Below, one piece after another: positions 30,101 through 36,800 of a stretch of 64,000 bases of DNA. The notes beneath the pieces are model-generated. The model had not been told where the DNA came from. It saw only the letters and a list, made by a program, of their open reading frames with translations, and searched no databases. Source of the DNA: Fodinibius roseus (GTDB lineage: Bacteria > Bacteroidota > Rhodothermia > Balneolales > Balneolaceae); assembly GCF_900129315.1 (NCBI RefSeq), contig NZ_FQUS01000023.1, positions 1 to 64,000 of the forward strand, written 5' to 3'. Made by a program: the position numbers and the translations under genes. Position 1 is the stretch's first letter. Each line of letters opens with the position of its first letter.

Positions 30101-30735
30101 ACGTTGAACAAGCCCTCTTTTTTCCTGAACTCCGAAAGATCGCTGTTCTCGATCGATTGTGTAAGAAAGGTTGTAAGGGGTTGTTTTTGCCGGACAGGCA
30201 GAAATAGATTCAATTCCTCGATCAACACCCGAAGTTCGCCGGAAGCCTCTTCAAAATGATTATTCAGTTCCTGCCGTAGACGGCTTACGACTTTCTTTTC
30301 CAGCTGCTGATAGAGCTCCGGTTGTTCCGCTTCTATTTCGTCCGGGGTTTTAGCCGAATGTTCGTCGAGCTCCAGCAGCTGATCACGGTCGGGTTGGTAG
30401 TCTTCATCCCCACGAACCGACAGATCGACCTCGATTCGAAGCTCTTTTTCCCGGTCGTCCATATTCCAAACGACGCTATGCCTGGTATCATGTACCAGCT
30501 TGTCATCCTCAAAGACCTTAAAAAACAGGTCCGGTTTCCGGTCGAGAAACAGCTCTTTGAAATAGGATTCGTCAAAAGTGATTGAAAAGCCACCCGACTC
30601 ATCGGTCGAGTCGCTCCCGACAAGGTCATCGAAGATCAGGTCCTTGTCCCACGCCTCCACCCGGAGATTGGACAGGGGTTGTTTGGTCGCTGCGTGAATA
30701 ACGGTGCCGGTAATGTGATAGGATTGTTTTGTCAT
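21178..30735 (-). CDS. TcA-like subunit of an ABC (Tc) toxin complex, with transthyretin-like N-terminal domain
   Basis: A 3185-residue protein homologous to the pentameric pore-forming A subunit of Tc toxins. Residues 1-105 form a transthyretin/Cna-B-like beta domain (HITGTVIHAATKQPLSNLRV, VEAWDKDLIFDDLVGSD) that insect-pathogen TcAs lack. Near 620-645 a CxCxxC cluster precedes SPAAYFVDLMEYL, the Tc A N-terminal signature. The neuraminidase-like/translocation part shows YYYRTVENIYKAEE near 1775 and VSPIVFRGKLYVFWVE near 1815. RWYHYIFDPTSDQ lies near 2180, and NPHAIARLRLGGYMKRMVMK with WGDHLFAQDTRESVNEAT near 2250-2290. Long coiled-coil helices (about 2540-2820) would make the shell and channel. 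The TcB-binding C-terminus starts near 2840 with DPEALLTLKATGLCEFRIPE. No signal peptide. It lies 119 bases after the TcB-TcC gene. At 3185 residues it is longer than the usual 2400-2600. The host target is unknown. Confidence 0.9.
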   Translation of the reverse strand: MTKQSYHITGTVIHAATKQPLSNLRVEAWDKDLIFDDLVGSDSTDESGGFSITFDESYFKELFLDRKPDLFFKVFEDDKLVHDTRHSVVWNMDDREKELRIEVDLSVRGDEDYQPDRDQLLELDEHSAKTPDEIEAEQPELYQQLEKKVVSRLRQELNNHFEEASGELRVLIEELNLFLPVRQKQPLTTFLTQSIENSDLSEFRKKEGLFNVGTWNGPKHADEMLRPGIPLRSNPLFAEEFRSAGMLHIGSLTQLNDEKVDQLLNRGMGPGTINREMLDNLIEEEVLDGSEAGELGLNANLYQLAGADIDLVNAIKKREGEQGLSAVRDLSAWSRNDWQTLLDETDIDLPKGVSQEGYAAFLHKQVEMVFPHKIFPNYLQSVDEGSFIRNLDLVEPLFAQNEQLLFNGTSFSAFNLDDTDPQERAAIEQAYKGIARQANRYPGLELKTVLNDRERSSQEKVGEINRRINLVEEFCREHENVGYLSLDYSPDSSDPDRLDFSGYSGEERQWVINNLRSNQRIYRITKDAAHTFQLMENGYQAAYQIASDSYTRFKEATGFEDEIAAPYYRNAQDIAIEVTSKFGSIIDIEKGGLDWLNVDNTSTDIYAYLKRFNGYGELFGSQDYCNCKHCQSIISPAAYFVDLMEYLKTHVLDEYFPEYVPGERGHDLDPRVRRADLWYNLPLTCKNTHTLIPYLTVILEILENYIAGQPGNEFDGDISSRDEVEAYVYRMLYNLTPLNSFRQPFLLPLSKLRTYFEHFPVAQVEIVEKVRMYQEDGNEVWAQSKLKLSGREYELISNPVAEYDFRDLPEENFLSDLYGITVPAPTSDEDLPEVKGLLAAMDLTRSQFTDLIATYFVLAGIDGPGDDKPRVKAITLAGSVQPNREVFENYTPGILDRMHRFVRLWHQLDWSIRELDQLLDHLDNVMEEVDIMSGSGKLPLKQIARLHSLQQQLKVSVPECCALVNRIPTGGSPSLFDRLFNLPAFGDETVWDPGEVSDTFRHPAFRSDLPDPEGPGVRIQHRLLAGLGINDDELVRLIEFLREPLGADEDTMEFEVTLDTLTVLYRHARLSRALGVTVSELLALLRMSPDIENNHLENLEDIRALTRFADWREESGYSIKELAKILNEGWGEEEGESTLAEISESIVNNIYAEQSLIFADTAFAYFEGITELQSRAIIRENSSLIEPADIQIYRIADSVSDPETLEPDLTAVEDILDSDQMDELKNVIRDIAATHRKGGAPDISDRVLVGTVGLSLSQSRAVLDANSSIFEPAEPPNLYRLSAGFNPSDSIAIPAEVPIRAEKARELLLRHSAGEVVANQLGKEFGFSTDKIKRLASLAGYDFQDNDVFHSALARRLHGDKTETVLEDLNAALNKLTLWFNDDDFGSEELAFIQKNAGGSSRIFRVGTGDPSEFLNPAFMHVRQTALFLDLLEETGGTAEELFGALKGFDYEAIPPRFNEDEETLNRLEHLLEAERGLINSLNQVLDFPGSVDSEGAPVNHALEALDKLKTNVELARYLGVGGEALPLLIPERYEDFEPVHAWEQEVEHFSRGVETLVTAIRTKYDSEEEWKEVAEPFEDRIRELRRDALTTYLMHSIAPDDPERPDLTDRFQTEKDLYNYFLIDTELEGCARTSRVVAGISSLQLYIQRILMNLEQTATGIEPRLAIHLSKQAQDEWEWRKNYRVWEANRKVFLYPENYIEPDLRDNKTPLFEELESELLQREIDAQAAIDAYSKYMQGFEEIARLKIAGAYHDRGNDRDVLHLFGVTSSDPPVYYYRTVENIYKAEETGSSKGVVWNPWKKLDLQIPVNKVSPIVFRGKLYVFWVEITTQPKTDLQEGSSTFVAYKHTLAIKFMSMRLDGTWSAPQSLKLVNDEPFSDGPGIVRDPIIQIASPPIPKYIFDQKEGAVGTDRSRSHEKPVEGYSLTGYRWNQVYPDVDPQIVGFNLFDSNPKLKLVGRDFDLSSHVDLYALSIGPEVTGSPLPYIGFGFMGGTSNPPYLKRLTRDGERISYGYAPNVIQGEAFADMMRYLKNEKSDLTSPGELLRLQGERSVVTPVNGTFTDAVINVDGDLLYLYSLVHADAPYAIRRIGTTHGETVSRQLFEQGIDGLLDIEFQQELNAPFLPVEARNVRQDLSLMIERKFDTKGSLGVYFREIFFHIPFLVANHLNSQGKYKDAQRWYHYIFDPTSDQLPDGMEEISDPGFPEEREQREKDRVWQFMEFRNHTLQTLKEQLNDEEAVEAYKSDPFNPHAIARLRLGGYMKRMVMKYVDNLLDWGDHLFAQDTRESVNEATLLYVMASEVLGERPAQLGDCPEPQADDLTFLNLRERMRDCHTSSGSGFIMEVESLTSERQRPVDLSLVTGQSEVIDNQLLGNAAMMAQNHPVTAYVQSDDIDNITSGDQPYFSGDRRNFGIGRDRYFKGSAWKNFHPWKPYFPLPSFGTSLLKQACIFCIPHNEELLEYWDRVEDRLFKIRNCLNIEGVRRQLPLFAPEIDPMLLVRARAEGIPLEDVLDSIRGDLPPYRFGFLITKAREYAGALQSFGGALLSALEKKDAGELARIRLTHQQNIQNLTTKLRNREITAAEANLEALRRRRETVENRKDYYQKLNDDGLIPGERTQQVSKYASNILLEIATPFQVSATAVAGLPYIIGLSNSTGAEGAKEVLINTANTFKSMADHTNRIGDLAGMEARFTRREQGWKFNLQQAENELEEIEKKIEAAEIRLEIAVQSKEIHEQQREQLQDKIDFYEDKFTNLGLYTWLSVRLKRLYREAYRNALTMARMAERAYRFERGDDTTSLLDGNYWEASRSGLLAGERLMNDLRNMERLYIETNDRSMEIDQAFSLTQIDPEALLTLKATGLCEFRIPELYFDLFYPGQYRRRIKSARLTIPCVTGPYTNVSATLTLKRSQIRKEPEMEEIGSDSDLFQVPPTRTTTVATSTAQNDSGVFNLDFRDERYMPFEGAGAVSEWRLDLPKQFRPFDYSTINDVILHISYEAEYDELYREEVEGEIEGVAGEIENFLSSHTISRLFSIRQEFSQAFHRILNSEVGTSIDLELSEKHFPLFLQGRTLSIEEASLFLEIDSDKLPDDSLATPAITIRGNGGTAGVDRFDPVEGSPDLYQSASFGASVFNPTNPSAGPLGVELTIEELGNLGTGDTGAAEPPVFDDRKLKDIYLMLHYTITTGS

Positions 30736-30854
30736 GGCTCTGAGTCATTTACGATTTTAATAAAAGTAAGCATTGTCGGCAGCATGCTGATATTTTCAAC
30801 CGGGACAGCCGGCCTGCATTATTGCATTGAAAATTTATTCACAAGAGATCCCGG
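30736..30854 (-). other. Spacer between the TcB-TcC and TcA genes
   Basis: A 119-base gap inside the putative tc operon with no stem-and-T-run terminator on the minus strand. It is AT-rich in the half next to the TcA start. It could hold a second promoter, but nothing definite is visible. Confidence 0.4.
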
Positions 30855-33800
30855 TCAACGGGAGGGCAACAACGTTCCCCTGTTAAACTGCCTCCACGCC
30901 TGGAATGCCTCCCACGGTTCTGCGAAAGATCCCCGGTAGATCTCGATCGATCTTCGAACTCCACCGGTTGTCGTTACGCCGGGGGCCCTCAGGCGAATCC
31001 CGTTAAAAACCTGTTGTTCAATCTTGAGTTCGGCGCTAAAATTATTTCGGTACTCGGGACTCATTTCAGACAGAAGCTCTTCCCAGTCCCGCATGGTTAA
31101 TTCGCCGGCTTCCAGGTTTTGCAGTAACTCATTCAGCGACACTTCCAGATCATCCGCCAATTCCCTCAGATTGGTCAGCCTGATGGTGTACGTACCGACA
31201 AATTTGGTCCGCCCGATCTCGATGCTGCCCTGACTGGCGATTTCAATCGTCGCTGTCTCCGCCAGCTCTTCCGCTGAAATATTTCCCATTTGATATTCAA
31301 AAGCAGCCGGGAGGGGGACATAGCCGGAAATGCTGGTCTCACCTCCTACATTCAGTCTCGGGAACCCGTATTGACCGGCAAAGGACTCGAGAACATCCGG
31401 TACCGGAAGCAGGCCCTGTAGTCCGCCCGGACTGACGCCCGGGATATCGAGATAAGCGGGGGGCTCGGCGCCGGCCGTTCCCACAACCGACAGGGTTTGT
31501 CCCACGTGTGGCTGTCCCTCTATCACCCGGTATTCTCCCCCGCCGGATATGCCTGCCATCAGACTTACTACGGGAAGTTCGGGTTCAATCGTCAGCCCCA
31601 CATCCCCTCTTGCCCGGCTTATGTGGGGGAACAGGTGCTCCATCGTTTCCTGCAAATCTTCCTCAGATTCAACCTCCGAAAACCGCTCCATCATCTCCAG
31701 TATGTCACCTGCGGCCTGTTCCCCTGCAAAATCGAGTGTCGTTCGTCCCCGCAACCGGATACCTGCATCAGCGGCGGCCCCTTCTCCCTGGGCCTCCTCT
31801 CCAACTCCCAAGGCGCCCCCGGCTTTCACTTCCAGCTGTATCTGATAAGCATCGGGATCATCAGCCGTCCTGGTGATCTGGGCGCCTACACCCAGCGAAA
31901 CGCTTCCCCCAACTCCGGCATGAACGGAAGCTTCGACATTCATATTCAACACCAGTGTCTCATTGACTTCGAGCTGACCAAGCCGGTCGGGCAGCGTCTC
32001 AAGAATCTCTTCGGGAGGCTGATCCGGCTCCCGGGTTTCTCCTTCTATGTCGATGGTAATAGCAGTATCTTCCTCTTCGGCAGACCCTGTTTCTTCGGAT
32101 GGATTGCCGCCGGACTCTCCTCCTGTGGGCGAGGCAGGCTCACCTGACGGTTCCGGAGCAGTTGCTTCCGTCTCCCCGGAAGTCGCCTCTTCTTCCGTAT
32201 CCCGCTCCGAAGAAGCTTCCGGAGCCTCTTCTCCCGTGGAGTCATCCCTGCTTTCCAGCATCTCTCTTGTCCTTCTGCGCAAGTCTTCCCGTGCCAGCTC
32301 ACGAATAGGAATAAATCCGAACTCTCTTATCTCGACAAACTCGGGAAGAGCCTCCAACAGTTCGGGAACCGTGCCCTCTATTTCACCGTGAAAAGAAAAC
32401 AGTTCTTCGCCATCGGAGGTTATGGACAGACTGAATCCACTGATCAACCGGCCCTCCTCGCTCCTCCTCTGATAGATATTCGAATCAACGCCAAAAGGAT
32501 ACAAGCCGTTTTGATCCACGAGATTCACCGGATTATTCCGCACGTACTGGTACAGGTTCAGGCTGTCCCCGGGGCCGATCGGGTCGGGACTGAGCCAGTT
32601 GCCAATCCAGGGGGCGTAGTAGCGGTAGCCGAAGTAGTAGAGCCGGGTGGCATCGTCCTGCTCTTTGCCCGAATAGCGGTACTCTTTCAGGTTTACATCC
32701 GCCTGGCTGCCCGCGATAAAAGCGGAACCGCCGTACGGAAAATACTCTTCGTAGCTGATGAGCTCGCCCCCCTCATTCAGCTCCATAGCCGCCGAACCGA
32801 GACGATCCGTCAGCTGATAGTGAAATTTTACCGTGTCCGGATCGTCCGTTTCCCGGTTAAACGTGTCCCGTTCCCACCGGTGCATCAGTCCCAGACGCTG
32901 CGCCCCGTCCGTGAGGTGCACAGTATACCGCTTCAATAACTCGCTGTCGCCGCTGCGAACCCGCTTTATTTCGCAGCCGTCGAGGTAGATCTTCTCGGTG
33001 ATCTCCGTGGTCCCGGAAGCCACATCGGTGACCCGTTCGTGCACTTTTCGAACGCGCTGGTTGTCCGCTCCGTAGCCGTAATACTCCACATCGTCCGGCC
33101 GGCCTTCCCGTTCTACGATAACCGCCCGCGAAAGCTGGTTTCGATAGTCCCACTCAATGCGGGACAGATGAGGCAGATAAAGCGTGTTGCCGTTGCCGTC
33201 GAACCGGGACTCCGGGTCCGAAACGGGCAGGCCGCTCATTTCTTCGGCGGGCAGGGAGCGGTTGGACCGTTCGGAGATCCGGTAATCGCGCCGCCAGCGG
33301 TTTGCTCCTGAGTCCAGGTTTGTTATATGGATCATCGATTCCAGGTTACCGCCCAAATCGTAGTGGTACTCCCGGGTATAATTTCGGATGACTTCAGCAT
33401 TGTTCAGCCCGATATGGCGGGTTCCTTTTCTGAATCCCTCGGTTTCCGGATCGTGGTTGTAATCGCCCGTTTCCAGTGCGCGGTGCGTCCGTCCTTCGGC
33501 ACGGATAAGCTGGTAAAAGGCATCATAGGTATACGAACAGCTTCGCGGCTCTGCTAAAATGGAGGCCCCATTCGGCCGGGCGGTGTCGATCAAATGAGTG
33601 ATATTGCCCGCCGGATCATAGGTATAGCGAATATTCTGATACTGACGTCCTTCTTCATCTCCAACGGAGGGGCGATGAGCGGTCAATCGACCCAACCGCT
33701 TTGTGCGATCATCGTAATGGAAGGTTTGTATGACTCCGTTCCCGAGAATTGCTTGTATGCGCTGTCCATTTGCATTATAGGCCGCATCGCGAAGGACAGG

Positions 33801-36800
33801 CTGCTCCGATACGGCTCCGTCTGCCGTACTTACCTCCACCCGTGCTATTGCTCCGCTTTGGTTATAGCGGTATCTCCGAAGGGATCCCTCCGGCAGCTGC
33901 TCCTCTCTCGTCCGGGCAAGGGCGTCGTACTGCAGCCGGGTTACATACCCTTCCTCCTGCAATGATACCGCATCAATCGTTGTCCAGTCCGGAATATCTT
34001 TATAATCCTCCGTCAACTGCCGGCTTCGATCCAGTACCTGGCCGGTCAAATCACAGCGGCCTACCCGAAGCACTCCGGCCGAATCGTACTGCTCTGTCAT
34101 CCGGCCCCGTAAATTTTTGAGGCGCGCATCGGCGATAGCCGGGTGCTCCCCATACCGGTATCGTTCGGTCGCATGATCCATCCCCCGCGCACCGTCCACG
34201 TTCACGCGCGTAATTCTGTCCAGCGAATCGTAACGTATCTGTTGATGCACCTCCCGTCCGTCCCACTGATGAAGCGGTCGGTCGAGAGCATCGATGAACT
34301 GCCGTTTTTCGCCCGCATCCATGCTGCGCTCATAAAAAACACGTCCCAGCATATCCCGGCTATAGGTAAAGGCCTCCAATGTTCTCGGGTCAACAACACG
34401 CACGGGATTTCCCGCGTAATCCATCTCCGTGCGCATCCGGCGGAGGGTCCCGTCACCGTTTTGTTCTTCGGTCATAAACGGCCGTCCCAGCGGATCCAAA
34501 TGTGAGATCACCGGGGTTTCCCGATGCTGCCTGGCTTTTTCCAGCGCCTCCATTTCAGGATCACCTTCTCCGGCTTCGGCCTCTACCCTCATCTCGTAGA
34601 GACTGCCGAGAACCGTATCGTTGGGATCGTACTGCCTGACCTCCCACGGTGAAATTTCCACACGGCCACGCGATCCATCGGGATAATCGGTCCGAATTTC
34701 ACGTCCCATTGCATCGTAATGGGTTAAATTGGAATAACCGAACTGTTCCAGGATGTCATCCGGCTCATAATCATAACCGGAAGAGAAAAAAGGTTCAAAC
34801 TGGCGTACCACCTTCTGTTTGTTGTTGTAAACCGTATGTCCCGACACTCTCCACCGGGTATCAGAGGGGTGCAGCACCGGCTCGCCCCGGTCGGTGAGCA
34901 CCGCTCCCTCTTCATCCCGGGCAATCGCATCACCGGATTCGGCCAATGTTTTGGTTTGCAGCGACCGTCCGAATCCATCCAGGTAGTTTATGGTCACCTG
35001 CACCTCGGATTCCGGTTGCCGGTTACCTTCCCCGTCATGGACCCACTGCTCGCGGTCCAGCGCCACACTTCGCAGAGGTTTGCGGCGGCGCGTCCAGCTA
35101 CCCAGCTCATAGAAGAAGAGCCCTCCCGCTCCCTGTACAAACGTCTCCGGCGCATCAACAATCTCTTCAAAGGAGATGGAGGAAGGATCCGTATAGTTTT
35201 CCAGCGACTCGTGTCCGTATTGCTCAATGGTGTCCTCCCGGCTGAGGATATCACCATAAGAGGTAGCCAGCTCAATCATACCCAGCGGATCGTACCGAAC
35301 CTCCGAGACATTGTCGTTGTAATCCGTTATCCGGTCCGGGGCCAGGAGGTGGTAATCTATCTCCGCCGAAATCCTGTTGTCGAGCGCATCCGTGATGCTT
35401 ACCGGAGTGAGAAAATACGGTTCATCAAACGTATACCCTGAGGACCCTCCCTGCAGGTGCTCCTTCCGTTCCGGGAGATAGAACGCCTCCGGTTCCCGGT
35501 AGAAAAATGTGGGCCCGGACTTCCACCAATATCCGTCATGATTCTCATAAGCACCCTCATCGGCTGCCATATCCGCCGAATAGCGCTCATCCAGCGCATC
35601 TGTCAGAAACCCGGTGTCAAAACAGGCTTCCTCCCTGTGGTGAACCAGAACCGGACTTCCGGTCGCTGCCCACGGCAGCACTCCGGTCCGATCGTTATCC
35701 CAGTAATAGGTCTTGTTCCATCGCACCAGCCGTGATTGCGGTCCGCCGGTAAAAGAGGTGTGAAAGGGGATTTCACGATCCAAAGCCTCGTTGATTCCGC
35801 GCTGCAGCGATCCCATATCGAAATAAGACGCCCCCTCCCCCGGGGTTATGCCGTGCAATTCAAATGTCTCTTGTTGCAGCGGGATACCCAATGCATAGCG
35901 CTCATCTTCGTCGTAAGACCGGATCCGGCGGCGCTCCAGGCGTATCTGATACCGTACCTGCTCATCCAGGGTCCCCATTCTGCGCGGATAAGCGACCGTC
36001 GCGCTGCTCCTCACCTGCCCGTAGCTGTCAATCTCCAGGTTCAGGGAGTGTTCGATACGCGGATCACCGGAGGCCTCCTCATACTGGTAATTCAGGCTTT
36101 CCCGGGGAAATGAGGCGACACACGGGTCATATTCCCGATACCCCGGCTGAATACGGCGCAGCAGGAAGCGGTGTTGGCTAACCTGAAACGGATGAGTCCG
36201 CCGCTCTCCTTCACGGCCCAGCCCGTAAACTTCTGTTCGGACCAGTCGACCCGCCAGGGCCTGAAATAGCTTGAAATATTCTTCAGCGCTAAGCTGCGCC
36301 GTGTTTTCCATTTCATGACCGACCTGCCTTCGGACCTCTCCGTCTCCCTGATAATACTGCTCGGATCGCTGCTTCTCCCAGCCGGGCAAACCGCTGTGGA
36401 ACCACGTACGGATACAAACGGGATCGGTAAACTCAGCCTCCGGGATATCCATATCCGACCTCTCCCGATGGGTTTCCGAATCGTACCGGTCGACCACACC
36501 GAATCCCTGAAATGCCCGTTCTTCGCCATCATAAAATCCGTCGTGGTATTCGAAGCGTTGCTCAAAGCGGGTATTTCCGATATGATCGACAACCTCCAGC
36601 CGGTCGACTACGGTACGGTGCGAAGGCAGCCTGGATATCCAGTCCCTTCCGTTCTGCCGGTCCCGGAGATAGTGCTCCGCTGAATATCCGTAGCTCAGTT
36701 GCGTTTCCTTTCCCATGGAATTCTGAGCACCAATCAGCAGTCCCGGTTTAACCCCGCTTGTCAGGGGCAAATAGCGGATCGGAAATTCTGCGTGACGGGG

